A DNA stretch of 64,000 nt from Toxonevra muliebris (lineage: Eukaryota; Arthropoda; Insecta; Diptera; Pallopteridae): contig OY829328.1 in NCBI GenBank assembly GCA_963691655.1, positions 14,896,704 to 14,960,703 on the forward strand, written 5' to 3'. Positions within the stretch are counted from its first letter, which is position 1; each line of letters opens with the position of its first letter. The translations under genes were made by a program, and so were the position numbers. Below, piece by piece: positions 20,683 to 33,497 of this stretch. A model generated the notes under the pieces. It was not told where the DNA came from, made no database searches, and saw only the letters and a list, made by a program, of their open reading frames with translations.

Positions 20683-22105
20683 ATGGCTATTGCTCGAAAA
20701 TCAACAACGAAATCTGAAACTGGAAAGAAAAGTATTAAAAGTATTCACCTCTGTTTTAAATGGATGTATGCTGTGATGTTCTATACAGGGTGTCTATGTT
20801 TCCGGCAGCACGATGGTACTTTGAAATTAACCACCGCCGGCATGATATATACGAATTTAATACGCATAACATTGCTGTTCGGATTTATAGGTGGAATCGC
20901 TTTAAAGCTTTCCGATGAACAAAGCGCTCACGCCATGTTTGGACATCTATCGCCTGTTTTGAAATTCGTTCTATTATTTGAGTGCTTCAATAGCACTCTA
21001 ACTTATATAGAAGTAACCATAATGATGGACATTCGGAAGCATGACCACATGCGCTTATCTAATCAACTTCAACAATTGGACCTTCGTATGGTGAATGAGT
21101 TCCCACATATACGGTGGAATTATCACAAGTCCGTGGGAAAATATACACCACTTACAATATTTGTGACTGTCTTTTATTATACAGTGTCATTGATTTATCT
21201 CTACAATTTAACAAATTGCGCTTGTGATCGATTGACAACGTTGATTATTGCCCTCAGTTACGCAAGCATAACTATTGCTCCTGGAAGTTGTACCTTTTTA
21301 CATGTTGGCGCAATGGATATACTACGAATACGATTTCGTCTTATACGCAAAATGATCGAAGAATACTTTCAGGCATGCGATGAGCATTATAAAAATAAAG
21401 AGGAATTACATTTTTGTGTTACTCGTTTAATGAAGTACTGCAGAAGTTATACGGAACTTATACAGGAAATGAATAATGTATTTGGATTTATAATTGCTGC
21501 AAGTGTATTCTATGACTTTGGCATACTAACAAATATGGTTTTTCTACTATGCCATAAGGCCTCCGAGTCCCGCGCATCAATTACAGAGTACATTTCTATC
21601 TTGCTATTTATAGCGCCACGTTTATACAAATTGATCATGACACCAGCTTATGGATACGCAGTTAATAAGGAAGTAAGTACAAATGTTGCTTAGAGGCTAT
21701 GCGAATTAAATTTCAACAGTTTTTTTTTTCAAGAAAAATAATTGTATTCACATTATAACAACATACATAAAATATTTCCCCCCATACTCATCCTCATTGC
21801 GAGAACAAGAGACGCTGAAATCATTTCTGCATTGGAAAATGCACCATTGCTACCATTTAACTATAGGGAAAATGATGCGATGTAATCTTATTGTGCTTTA
21901 TATGGTATGGTGAATGCTAAATATCCGTTGTTCCATTTTTTTTTCTATTTACTTTTAATTTTAGGCTCTAAATGGAATAGCAAATTACGTCATTATCTTG
22001 ATTCAATTACAATTTCAGCAAAACAACATCACAAACCGTTTGAAAAACCATGAAATGTTGCATGATGTCGAACTAATCAATCGAAAAATGCCTATAATCA
22101 ATTAG
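20683..22105 (+). CDS. Gustatory receptor, 7tm_7 family
   Basis: Three exons (20683-21672, 21812-21904, 21965-22105), all joined in phase 0, give 407 residues, the usual Gr length. Exon 1 has hydrophobic helices at roughly residues 45-75, 85-110, 145-175, 180-205 and 265-290, with charged intracellular loops. Its donor is GAA/GTAAGT. Exon 2 begins TLKSFLHWKMHH. Exon 3 reads ALNGIANYVIILIQLQFQQ, which occupies the position of the last transmembrane helix and the T-Y-x5-Q-F signature, here weakened to N-Y-x5-Q-L/Q-F. The short phase-0 introns near the 3' end are the typical insect Gr pattern. It is presumably a ligand-gated cation channel of taste neurons. I cannot name the subfamily. The exon 2 acceptor (after CAAGAG) has a poor pyrimidine tract and is the least certain junction. 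Confidence 0.85.
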
Positions 22106-22399
22106 AAAATGTTAAAACTGACAATAATTATAAAAAAATTATTACCTCAGCAAATACAAAATACGTTAGCTTTCAGTTTAGTTTTAATTAGAAACCTTTC
22201 AAGTTAATTACAATTTCTAAGAATGATTGGATTATTTGGCAAGTTTTTATTCTGCCAAATGTGTTATGACATGCAAAAACATTTAAATTGCAGTTATTAA
22301 AATAAGTTTTCAACAAATCTTTATAAAAAAACAAAAATTAATTCTTCATAAATTCTTTCGATTTTACCATAAAAAATGGTATAATAAAAACTAAAAAAT

Positions 22400-25300
22400 T
22401 CAATTCAATTGAAAACTGAAAAATAAAGTTTTAAAACAATTTAAAGACTCCAAGATGATCCACTTTGAAAACTTCGTTTTTGGCTTCAATTCCTGAAAAA
22501 TAAATTTAAAGGTGAGCATATGCACATACATTAGATATTGCAGGACTTTTACCAAAAAATTGCTGCACTTCTTCGTATGACAAAATTGGGTTGGCATTCA
22601 TTACGTGAAAGCGCTGAGACAAGTTCTCCAGAGCTCTGAGCACAAAAAGTTCTGTATTTTTACTGCTGTAGTACCTCAACATATTAATTCGTGTATCCCA
22701 ATAGTATGGGAAATTACCTTTTCTAAAATATTCAACCATGCGTCGAAGAATCTGTAAGAAGGAACAAACATCAAACTGGGACAATCAAATAATTTCAAGC
22801 TTTAAAGGTGGAATCGCCAATATTTGGTTCAACACACTAATTTTTTCATAAATGATTCCAGAATTTAGGGTCATAATTCCGGAAATTGAGGAGGTAAATA
22901 TATTTTTTTTTACATCGCAGCGATGTAATAAAGGTCGATTTTCGACTTTTAGGCTGATCAGAAATTTAAAGTCTCACTAGACTAACCCTTTCGGGATTTA
23001 CTTCTATGACCCCCATTTCCTTTTACAATTTTTCATCAGAACAGAAACAAATTAAGTAACGATCCTAAACCTTTTTAACAGAACTAAAGCGTAATCAATT
23101 TTAATAGTTTTTGAATAGCCTTAAAAAATTTATTTTGGGTCACCGGTGACAATGGTCACGGTAAGATTAATCGAATTTTTATGAACAATTAAATTCGATT
23201 AATCGAGTTTTTTTAAATAAAAAATAAAAGGATATGAAGAATTACATTTGCATGTACATATTTATATAACACATTTATTTATATTTTTAAGAATTTTTGT
23301 TGACTGGAATATAAAAAATAAATAAAATTTGAATATGAATTACATATGTATGCAGGTAACACCTCTTTTTGTATGGAGGTTTTGCACTATTGTTTCATCC
23401 CACATCAAGGTTTTTTCGTTTATAGCAGACAAAATTTTCAAAGTTTAGATGCTTTTAGAAGTTCAGCAAGAGTTGTATGAAATGTATAAATTTTGTTCGA
23501 AACTTTGAACATCTGGCGGTACCAATATCCATTATATGGTTTGGAAAAATTCTTTTTGCATTATGTTTATGTTAGAACTCGATAGTCTAGTGTGTAGTGC
23601 TCTAGACTTCTATCCAGGAGGTTCGAGTTTGATTCCCGATTTCGTCTGGTTGTTAGTTCTCATAACCTTCTCATATTCACTGTCAAAATTAAGTGTATGA
23701 GAATTATAAAAAAGTGTATATTATAAAAAGTATATATCTTGGTTAGTAATGGTAAAACCACCAAGCTGATAAAAAATTGGCGCACCACCGTTCGGAATCG
23801 GCGTTAAACTGTAGGTTCAACTATGTGGTATCACAATGGGCCGTTCAGACCTAAGTGTGCCTCTCGACAGCCATTTTAACCTATCATGTTTATATTTATA
23901 AAAAGCAAAAAACTGTGAAATCCTCGACCACTTTTGGCTGGAAAAACCATACTTATGATCAAAATTTCGGAACTTTCAAGACTCCAGAGAGTTTATTAAA
24001 TAATATCAGATTTTTTTTGTGTTAATCTATATGAGTAGAAACTTATTTATGCTGGAAGAAGCATGACTGACTTGCCATCAAATGGTAATGCAAGGGCAGA
24101 TTTAAAAGAAGTGTTTTAGACGACACTCTTCACATGATGAAGCAATAAAGAACAGTTTTGAAATATTTGAGGCAAAATACTCCAGATTGATGTAAAAATT
24201 TCGTATTTACTATATACATATGTACATGAATTATAAAATCACAACTGGAAAAATTATATAAAAAAAAAAAATTGGAAAAAAATTAGTTTTGATGGTTTTA
24301 AAAAGTTTTGCAAATAAATGGCGATTTTCGATAGATTTTGACAATTTAAAAAGTCTAAATTTTAAGCCTAAAGTCAATTAAAAAACGAATTCGTAACCTT
24401 ACAGAGAAAAGCTTTAAACGCTTTTTCAAACTGGTGAAACAGATTACACGAAAATGGTTCAACCAATTTTAATAGAGGTATTATGATGAATCAATAATAT
24501 TGTTAAATTCCGCCATTAACTTCAATCCAGAATTTTCAAAATTGAAAAAAGTAAATTCAAAAAAATGATCTGGTGACGCTTTCTATTTTTACTAATCCTT
24601 AGATTCAACTAAAAAGTGTATGACTACACATAACCTCTTCCTGTCAGAATCTAAAGTTAAAATACGTTTCATTTCATACTCACCATAAATAGAACATATC
24701 CTACTGTTTGCATAGTTGGAGCTTTACCACCGCCAATTTTGTGAAAAGAATACATGACTTCATAGATTGTTGAGATCAATACTTCCTCCTTCAAATTATA
24801 TAAATTCATTTTTGCGAATATATGCACAAGCAAACGATATGCCATGGTAGTGGATTGACTCGATGTCATGAGATTTTCATTAAATGGAGTAACAATGACA
24901 AATGTTTTAGGATTGCTACACTGATGTGGTGTTACTAACCACGTCTGTTTAAAATTGTTTAGTGGGAATGAAATGGGATTATCTGGCCTAGATGCAGGCG
25001 CTAAGTTCATTAAAATTCTAAAATCAATCAATAAAGATAAATTTTCAGATGAAGCTTCTATTGTGATTATGTGTTGTTTCTGTGTTTCGCATAGATCTAG
25101 TTCGTAAATGTCCCCTCTGTGGCCACGTATAAAACATCCATTCTGCTTAAGTCCATCATCGACTGTTGCTCGTACAAATTTCGAGATTGCTTCTCCATCC
25201 AATGGTCCTAAACCAATAAAAAATTGTGGATATAATCCAAGTAGTGTGGTATTTTTCGTCTTCCGGTCACGATTTACTTGAACAAATGGTGGGTATCGCA

Positions 25301-25598
25301 AAAATATTGATCTTAATTTGAAAATTTGTGAGATATCCAAAACAATGGAAGTATTAAAACGTTTACCTGAAAAATGCTCATTCCATTAATTTTGACGAAA
25401 AATAAGTACAGAACTATTTATTTACAAACCAAAAAATGTTGGCTCCAAAAGGAGATGTTTCAGAAGCGAATGCTTTTTTAAAATTTCAAGAATGTATTCA
25501 CGAATAATAGCAAAATCCTGCGCTAAAAATCTTTTTGTATCATCATCGACAGATATCGTAGCAACGATATCTTTTAAATGTCGTATGAATGAATTCAT
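22400..25598 (-). CDS. Mab-21/cGAS-like protein with degenerate active site (paralogue 1)
   Basis: Four exons (25430-25598, 24684-25366, 22530-22751, 22400-22492) join in frame to give 388 residues. Introns are in phases 1, 0 and 0 and the splice consensus is good. The first 56 residues are a helical N-terminus (IIREYILEILKKH). The Mab-21 C-terminal helical domain is clear: MAYRLLVHIFAKMN, EEVLISTIYEVMYSF and GNFPYYWDTRINMLR. At the nucleotidyltransferase core the expected G-S motif is GKR (residues 57-59), and the E-x-D dyad is replaced by VLDISQIF (residues 65-72). Only the third acidic residue survives (LIDFRIL, D171). So it has the fold but almost certainly no cyclase activity. It is tandem to the intact paralogue at 33.5 kb with identical intron placement. 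Intron 2 (about 1.9 kb) carries a SINE. Alternatively, it is a non-immune Mab-21-like protein. Confidence 0.8.
23578..23885 (+). repeat. SINE family A, near full-length copy
   Basis: The head resembles a tRNA gene: an A-box-like TAGTGTGTAGTGCTCTAGAC and a B-box-like GGTTCGAGTTTGATTCC. A middle segment follows with TTAGTTCTCATAACCTTCT and GGTAAAACCACCAAGCTGAT. The 3' body is the block seen at 16.1 kb: CGTTCGGAATCGGCGTTAAA, GTGGTATCACAATGGG and CTCTCGACAGCC. The tail ends AACCTATC. It lies inside the second intron of the Mab-21-like gene, on the opposite strand. Confidence 0.75.
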
Positions 25599-26035
25599 TT
25601 TGTTTTATATATTTACGTTTTTTTTCACGGTAATTTATTCATAATTGCACACATTTTTAATTTCTAATCGCGTTTGTTTTTTGAAATGACAGCCAAAGAA
25701 ACGGTAAATACATTAGTGTTGCCGGAGGGGCAAACAATATCGATTACCCGAGAAATCTTACAGTGTGGAAAGCAAGTGGCAAGTCCAAAAGAGAATTGGA
25801 AACATGCCGTTTGGAAAAGGGGATTTTGACTGCTTTTAGAGGAAACTAGTTGCTTGCAACTATTAAATTATGTTGAAAAGAGGGCGTGAGATGAAAGGGG
25901 TATTTTCCCTGTTTAATAGCAGACTTTGATTAGGGGCCTTTACCCAGTGAGTGCTCAACTTGCAATTATTTATGACTTAACTTTCTTATGAAAAAAACAA
26001 TTTCGGACAGGGACCCAAAATAATTGTTTTTTTTT
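25599..26035. other. Upstream of Mab-21-like paralogue 1
   Basis: The promoter and 5' UTR of the minus-strand gene should lie here. I recognised no core element. A long poly-T tract at about 26028-26040 marks the edge of the inverted repeat. Confidence 0.35.
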
Positions 26036-26560
26036 TTTTGTTTAAGATTAAATTGGTTATGGCAAAAATAATTGCTTTTAAAAAAATACTTCTATATCAT
26101 TATAATGCCACCAATTTATTTTTTGGTCTTCCATAACCGTTATAAATAAGAATTTTTTTTTTTCATAACCAATCAAAATAAGAAAATTTGGTTTTGGTTA
26201 TTCATAACCAATTAAAAAAGACAAATATTCTTTTTGGTCTTTCATAACCATTATAAATATTTTTTTTTTGTTTGTTTTTCGGTTGTGCATATAAATACAA
26301 TTTTCGCTTAGCTTCCATTTCGCATATTGAACGTTATTCTATGAATGATTTGTGCATAAGCACTTACTTTGGCTATGAATAAACAAAAAAAAAAATTCTT
26401 ATTAATATTGGCTATGAATAAAAAAATTTTCTTATTTATAATGGTTAGGAAAGACCAAAAAAATATTTTCTTTTTTATAACAATTATGAATAACCAAAAA
26501 ATACTTTTTTCTCTATAATGGTTATGAAAGACTAAAAAAGTATTGGTCACTTAAAACAAT
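26036..26560. repeat. Long imperfect inverted repeat built from a short unit
   Basis: The left arm (about 26036-26275) and right arm (about 26386-26560) are reverse complements with many indels, around a loop of about 110 bp. Each arm is itself a series of 35-45-bp units of the form TTTGGTCTTTCATAACC followed by ATTATAAATAAGAA and a poly-T. The strand-reversed copies appear as GGTTATGAAAGACC in the right arm. This is the structure of a Foldback-type element, or of an inverted satellite block. The 80-codon frame at 26308-26550 is a translation of these repeats. Confidence 0.75.
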
Positions 26561-26890
26561 TATTCGCAACAAATTTAAAAAAAATTATAATTTAATAATT
26601 ATTTAGTGATTTTTTCCAATATTGGTTATAACTCTTATGTTCCTGATTTCGGACGCTCCAGTCAAATATTTTTTTGAAGATATTCCTTAAAATATTAATT
26701 CATATAATAGTTTCGCAATTAAAACTTAATCAATCGCAACTTTTATTTAATTCATTTATATTGAGATTGTGAGTGTTTGTGAAATGGCCGATTTCTAAAT
26801 ATGAATTAAATTTTCTTAATTGAATTAATGACATAACTTTAGTCTTAGATTATGTCAGCGTTATGAGAATTATCGCCACAGGGTTTCATT

Positions 26891-27181
26891 GGTTGCGTTT
26901 CTCAGACGTAAAAGTCGAAAAGCTGATTTTTGAGTGTGTAAGAAACGCGTCGCTAAGTGTTTCTGATTAGCAAAGCTGTTGCCATTTGGACTCCATTTTT
27001 ATAATCATATTTTACTTATTTTTCAGGTCAGCATGATTTCTCAAAATTGATTTTCAAAAATTTTACAACTCATGCATCATGCCGTCTTTAAGACGCAAAG
27101 CTAATCACAACACTGATTACTGATTTTTGATGAACCACTTTGATATCAGCTTTTCGATTATTACGTCCGAGAAACGCAACC
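26891..27181. mobile_element. MITE family B, copy 1
   Basis: It has terminal inverted repeats of about 37 bp that differ at three or four sites. Both start GGTTGCGTTTCTC and run through CGAAAAGCTGAT. The element is 291 bp with no coding capacity. A second copy at 45.96 kb shares its inner blocks (TCTGATTAGCAAAGC, GGTCAGCATGATTTCT, TGCATCATGCCGT), which proves a dispersed family. A LINE tail begins within 20 bp of its right end. No clean target duplication was seen. Confidence 0.85.
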
Positions 27182-27184
27182 GTT

Positions 27185-29100
27185 AACATAGACCTCTATT
27201 TATTTATTTACTTAGTCTATGAATACAATGTTCTTACAGACTAGTTAGAATAGTTTAAGATGAATATGAAAAAAAAATTAATAAAAATAAAATTCCAAAA
27301 AAAATTACAATTAAAAAATTTTACAACAATTTTGAATTGAGTATCCTCTTAAAAATATGCCTAGACAAAGAAAAATCGATGTCAGAAGATTTTGAGATAC
27401 AGTTGAATTCAATTAACGTTCTAACAATGGGTGCATTTAAGGCTTAATTTGTTTTATAGCGGTCACCATAAAATAATTTAAATTGCCTTAGGTTTTTAGC
27501 TGAGATATTGAAATTAATCCGACCAAGAAGGGTTACTACAGATAACATCAAAAATTAAGTACATAGATGAATGGATCTTCTACTCTGAAAGGTTTTTAAG
27601 TTTAAGAGCAAACAGCGGGCAGTGTAGAGTGGAATCGGTTCAGAGAAATTCAATGAACGAAGCGCAAATCGCAAGAAGACTTTTTGAATGCGTTCAAAGC
27701 GATTAATATGGCAGGCATGATACGGTCTCCAAATAAAGGCGGCATACTTTAAAACCGAGAGAACAAAAGTTGTAAACAGTAACTTAACAGTATAGTCTTT
27801 AATTTCAGTAACTGATTTTAAGTGAGAGTTAGCAATGTGGTAAGATATATGAATTAATTTAGTGGATCTTGAAAATGAAATTTGAAAACATTTATTAACG
27901 TTCAGAGATAAGCATGCATGCATATTATCAAGTTCATATTGCAGCCCCAAAGCATCAACTGAGTTTTTAATGATGCAGTACATTTTTAAATCATCTGCAT
28001 AGAGCAGGAATTTTATATTTGTAAAACAGCTGCTAATATCATTTATGAAGAGTACAAAAAGCAAAGTGCCCAAAATACTACCTTATGGAACGCCCGATGA
28101 GGCAGTAAAGGGCATCGAAGAGACATCATCAATAACTACAGCGCAACAACGATTGCGTAAGTACGAGCTGATCCATTCCAGGAAAACAGAGTGAAAACCC
28201 AAATTTTTTAACTTGTGGATTAAAATATCATGGCTTACCCTATCAAAGGCCTTAGTGAAATCTGTATAGATTGCGTCAACTTGGAAACCGTCATGAAAGG
28301 AAGAAATGCAGTCATCCGTAAAAATCGCGAGATTGTAAATAGTAGACCGACCAGAAGCAAATCCATTCTGAATTACACAAATCAAACTTTTTACAACAAA
28401 ATACATTATTTCTTTTATAATGCACTCAAAAAGTCTAGATGTGGAGGATAATTCCGAGATTGGCCTATAATTCTCAATATTATTTTTATTGCCACTTTTA
28501 AATATTGGATGCAAATTTCCATGCATCAATAAATACCCCAGCAGCAAGTGATTTATTGAAAATGATCAAGAGAGGGGATACGAGTGATGAGCAATTTTTA
28601 AAGAAGGAAGCAGAGATGCCATCTATATCCGGTTTGTGAGAATATTTGAGCTTAATAATAGCATTAACCACATCATCAGACGATAGGAAAAGCGATCCAA
28701 AATCAATGAATGCATTTGAATTAGGGTCAGAAAAAACATCTGAATCACCTTCATCTACAAAATTAGAGAGAAAGAATTCAGCAAAAAGATTGGCAGCTTC
28801 AGCTGTAGAATTGGAAAGTTTCTCTTTATAAAATACAGAAGATGGAATACAAGAAGATGTTTTTTTGGAATTAATAAACCTCCAGAAAGCTTTAGAGTTT
28901 GCCTTTATTTCGGTCTCAAATTTCAAAATATAGTTTCTATATAAAAATTTGTCAAGGCAGGTTAACTCTTTCACATAATGCTTGTATTTGGCCAGATGCA
29001 CAGGATTCTTAGAAGCCTTAAATTTATTGTAAAACTTGTTTTTCAAATTCTTCAGTTTTTTTAAGAATTTGGTATACACACTGCATTCTCTGATGCTGCA
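27185..29100 (-). mobile_element. Non-LTR retrotransposon (Jockey/CR1-like), 5'-truncated
   Basis: Reading on minus from 29100, the frames carry the linker before RT (SKAFWRFINSKK; KYSHKPDIDGISASFFKN), then RT motifs: NYRPISELSSTSRLFE, DFTKAFDRVSHDIL, a SSGVP box and the catalytic LLYADDLKMY at about 28000. The C-terminal thumb and part of the connection continue to about 27550. Breaks occur near 28510-28540 (frameshift), 28075-28085 (short loss at the P-x-G step) and within the region after 27780. The 3' UTR ends at about 27190 in a TAAATAAATAAATA simple repeat. No endonuclease is present. It is inactive but recognisably full across RT. Confidence 0.87.
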
Positions 29101-30476
29101 ACTATCACAATCCTATTTTGACAATGCTGCTAAATTTTATATACTATTAAACTTTGAAATTAATCAGAATCTCTGTTTGCTTTTCTTTTTTTTTTGACAA
29201 TTAATCATTTATCTTCATTCTGTTTCCGCTCAAACAAGAACATTACGCCAAAAATATTATTGCAATATTTATTTAATCTTTTGTTTTCTTTTCTACAATT
29301 TGTAATATAACTTTGAATTCACTTTAAAAAAATAAAACTAGAACAAGAATAAAGCAAAAATATTAAAAAGGCAGTAACAGTGCATGTTTTTCTATCCCGC
29401 AAGCTTCTCACCCCCTCTCACCAACCAACTCGACATGCAAGCATCAAAATACTACATGGCCATGCAGTGTGTAATAGGGATCATACATGTATGGCATACA
29501 AACATGCAGACTCAAAATTCGAGTAGTGTTTTCATTGACATACTTGTTGTATTGTTAAATTTGTCTGTTAAAAAATGTGTCATATTTGTTTCTACACAAT
29601 AACCACCTTGACCGAGCACGGGAGAAAGTGTTTTGTGTTCGTCGAACACCGAGCATCAATATAATTAGGCGCCAACTGTCAAAATTTGCATGGAAAATAG
29701 TTTACACCCACCTCGTCATATTGTGAGGCAAATTTGATGCGTAAACAGCCTCGAAAAACTACACGAGTATTTCAGTGTTGCCTGTAGTTAAAATAATTCA
29801 ATACTAAGTCTGAATTCCATCCAGCGTGTTTTTATTACTTTTCCAGCACTGACACTACCTCACTATCATTAGAACCAATACAATTTCCGCTCTTTGGAAA
29901 AATACTACATATTGCTACCTCTATTCTTCAACCACGTATATCGAAAAGTACCATTTGTCAGAAAACGGAAAAAACTTAAGATTTGACGTCTTTTAAAAAC
30001 CTTCTAGATTTCGGGACAGAATTACGTCTTCATGAAACCCAATATCGAGAGAAATGTGTAACCAATGTTGCACAGGCCCATTCCCCAAAAATCGCATACT
30101 CTTTTTCTCGCTGGTTACTCTCTACGAATGAAAAAAAATAGTTTTAAGTCTATATACGAATATAGCATGTACCGAAATAAGTAGCTAACATCACTTGGTC
30201 CAAACATTTCATATTTTTTTAACTTTTAATAAAAGACAAACAAATCAAACATTAAATTTGGTGTCATAATTGTGGAAGATCTAAGTAACCATAATTTCAA
30301 AACAAAACGTTTCTATCAAGCTCTATTATAAATTGTGCGTCAAAGGGTTAATAAGATAAATAAGCTGGCAAGTTCAAATTAGTAATTCAAAGCCAACCTT
30401 GAAAATAAAAGTTTAATATTAAAACCAATGCTTAATTCCATAGTGGTTTACACTGCTCCTGTTTGGAAAATAGTCA
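29101..30476. other. Intergenic, no gene seen
   Basis: AT-rich with no recognised protein or repeat. A 72-codon frame at 29384-29602 has no domain. Confidence 0.4.
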
Positions 30477-30484
30477 GCGCAGTG

Positions 30485-32042
30485 CAGTGGCGGGTCCAGA
30501 GGGGACCTATAGGGGCTGAAGCCTCCCCAGAACCCGACAATATAGATTTACCAAATATATGCGAAGAGCAGTAAATTTATAATAAACAGTGATTTATGAG
30601 ATATCAAAAATTTTTCGATTTTTTCAATTTCATTTTCTTTCAATAAACGAAGAATTTTAGAATTTAAAATATTAATTTATATTATAATAATACTAATTTA
30701 ATATAAAATTAAAATGGGGTCGAATATTTGAATCAATTCTGATTACTTTAGGTCTGAATTTTAATCTGAATTTGGTTTGTGTTTTAATCCGTGTTTGGTC
30801 TAAATTTTGATTTGCTTTCAGTCTCTATTTAAGATCCTTCTGGTGTGAGTTTTAGTCTAAATTGTGGGCAGAATTTTGTTTAGACTTTGGTTTGGTTTTA
30901 ATTTGTATTTAGCGTTTTAATCTAACTCTTAGTTTGAGTTATGGCCGAAATTTTGGTCTGGATTGGCTTGATTTTGACACGTATTTTAGCCCGAATTTCG
31001 GTCCGTATCCGGTCTGAATTTTGTTTTGAATTTTGATCTGGCTGGAATTTTGGTCCAATTGATGTTATTTTAAGTTAAAATTTTTTGGTATGAACATTTA
31101 TCAGATATTATTATATTTGAATCTGAATTTTGGGTAACTTTCGTTCGGTAGTTGGTGTCCTAAAATTTTGTCCAACTATTAGTCTAAGTTGTGGTCTAAA
31201 CTTTTTTTTAATTTTGGAATGAATTTTAAATTTATTGTGGTTTGGATTCGGTCTGAATTTCTCGTTTTTAATCTGAGTTTTGATCTGAATTTGGCCTCAT
31301 TTTGGTCGATTTTTGTTGGAATTTTGGACCGATACGTGGTCTGAAGATTGTTTTTTTTTTAACCGTTTGTTACTCGGTACCCGAAAGCGTGTACAGATCT
31401 CGCTGAAATTTAAAATGTATTGGTTTTTTGTTCAAATTAAGATATATTAAAATTTTCATAAAAATAGAGTGCGTGATTCTGGAGTTGTGAGATGATAAAC
31501 TTACTTACCAACAGGCCGATATCAATAGTAATATGGATGCTAAGAGCGACATGAATATATATTTCGAAAGTTCGTTTTTTTCTGGTTTTTGTTTCGACCA
31601 AAAATGACTGAAAATATAGAGATGCATCAAATTGTTTCATCAAAATTTTTTCTCAAAGGAAATCAAAATTTCCTTCAAATTGTTTTCTCAAAATAGATCA
31701 TTTAATAATATCAATCTGGCGGTTAAGTCATAGAACACATATATGGTCTAGATTTTTGATCTGAATTTGGTATTTTGTTTTTGTTTGAACTTCGATCTGA
31801 AAAAGTGTTTGAATTTTAGTTTGAAATTTGGTCGAAATTTCCGCTTAAATTTCTATCCGATTTTAGTTTGAAATTTGGTCTGTTTTGTTCCAGTTATCTC
31901 TTAATTTTTGGTGGGAACATTGATAAAATATTTGCAATAGTTTTTGGACTAGGTCAGGGTTTTGGTCGATATTGAGTCTAAAAATTTATCCTTTAATTTA
32001 GTAAATTCATTCCCCCAAACCCAAATCCTAGAACCGCCACTG
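30485..32042. mobile_element. hAT-type non-autonomous element filled with degenerate repeats
   Basis: The termini are CAGTGGCGGGTCCAG (left, from 30485) and, read inward from the right end at 32042, CAGTGGCGGTTCTAG. This CAGTGGCGG tip is typical of hAT transposons. An 8-bp target duplication is present with one mismatch: GCGCAGTG at 30477-30484 and GCGTAGTG at 32043-32050. There is no transposase. The interior (30740-31350 and 31740-32000) is a long run of loosely repeated GGTCTGAATTTTG-like words in one orientation. It is interrupted at about 31352-31735 by unrelated sequence that may be a later insertion. Confidence 0.88.
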
Positions 32043-32050
32043 GCGTAGTG

Positions 32051-33497
32051 TCATATAAAAAATTACAAATTGCACAGAATAGTCCATTAAATATGATTCG
32101 TAACTTGCCCTGACAATTTGAACTTGTATATAATAAAATCAATGGTTTACATTAAACTTCAACTAGCCTAGCTTCAAATTTCGTTTAATCAAAATTCCTT
32201 AAATATTCGTTAAGGTTCTTTGTAAATTTTTCCCCATCGTTAAACTATATATAAAAATATAAATGTTGTGGTATGTTGGGTAATGCATCATACACAACAC
32301 GCTCTATCAAACTTAGCGGATTTAGCAACTCGCTTGTGCAGTTGCATTTTACATTACTTCGTGAAGCTTCAGTCCTCTGTCTCTCGTACTCCGACACGCT
32401 ACATTTTTAGAGTTAAATAAATCTAAAGTTAACTAGCAGCTGCTTACCAATTATTACAAATGTATTATACAGAATTGTAATAAGTATTTAAGTAGAAAAG
32501 GAATAAACTAACTCTTTAAAACTTACGACTTTTCATAAATATCACATATATTTATTTATTCATTTAGAATTGAATTCTAAATTTGTTTCGGCAGCGATAA
32601 AATCTATTCTTTACCCATTCTTTTATTTAAGAGTAAAAGAAAGAGTACAGCAATTTTTTTGTTGGACTCCACCATGGTTTCGAGCCCACTGACTAGTGGC
32701 CACACTGATCGTGAAATACCTTTACTTAAATTTATTGTATGAAAAAATTTAGTAAAAACTGTTCAGCTTTCTTTGTGAAATTCATTTTAAAAAAATAATT
32801 CAAAAAAAAAAAAATCAAAATGAACCATGAACTCGTAGGTATGTTATTTACTAAAATACATATTAAAATTCATTTAAAGTTATATTAACCATTTTAAACT
32901 TTATTAAACCGAAGAGTGTTTTCAATAAATATTCAAAAACTTTGAAGCTTGAAAAATTTTCTCAGCACTTCTCATCTGTTAGAAGGCCAAAGACTTTTAG
33001 TGTAATTAATTTCAATTAAATTTTTGTGGAAATACCCGAAATTGCTTGGCGTAAACGCGTCGCCAGTGCAAACTGTTTTTACTTAACAAAATTGAGAAAT
33101 CGCATAATAGTGAGTGATCCTTAAAGCAAATGAGGCTAAATTTGGCCTAGATATAGTAAATTGACAATTATATCAGAACCCTTCGAATTACTGCATTTAA
33201 CCATTCAAAATAACCTTTAACCTTTCGCATACGTATGTGAACTGACGGTCATTCCCAACCAAAAAAGTTTGAAACATTTTCAATTACACATATAATATAC
33301 ATATGTACATATGCAAATGCTTTAATTCATTTTATTTGTTACATATTAATCACGGTTATCAATCCGGAATTAGTATCCATACAAGAATATTTGCGTGTCT
33401 TTAAAAAAAAATTTATAAAACTCAAAATATGCAGTATATTTTACATTGCATTTTTTATCAATTCAATTGTGGAAAGATTAAGCCATTTTTTATTTTT
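32051..33497. other. Intergenic, no gene seen
   Basis: No coding or repeat structure recognised. It ends just 3' of Mab-21-like paralogue 2 and should contain its polyadenylation site. Confidence 0.4.

Noticed and set aside
23578..23660. A functional tRNA gene
   Set aside because: The head is repeated at 59.1 kb with the same non-tRNA downstream body, so it is a SINE.
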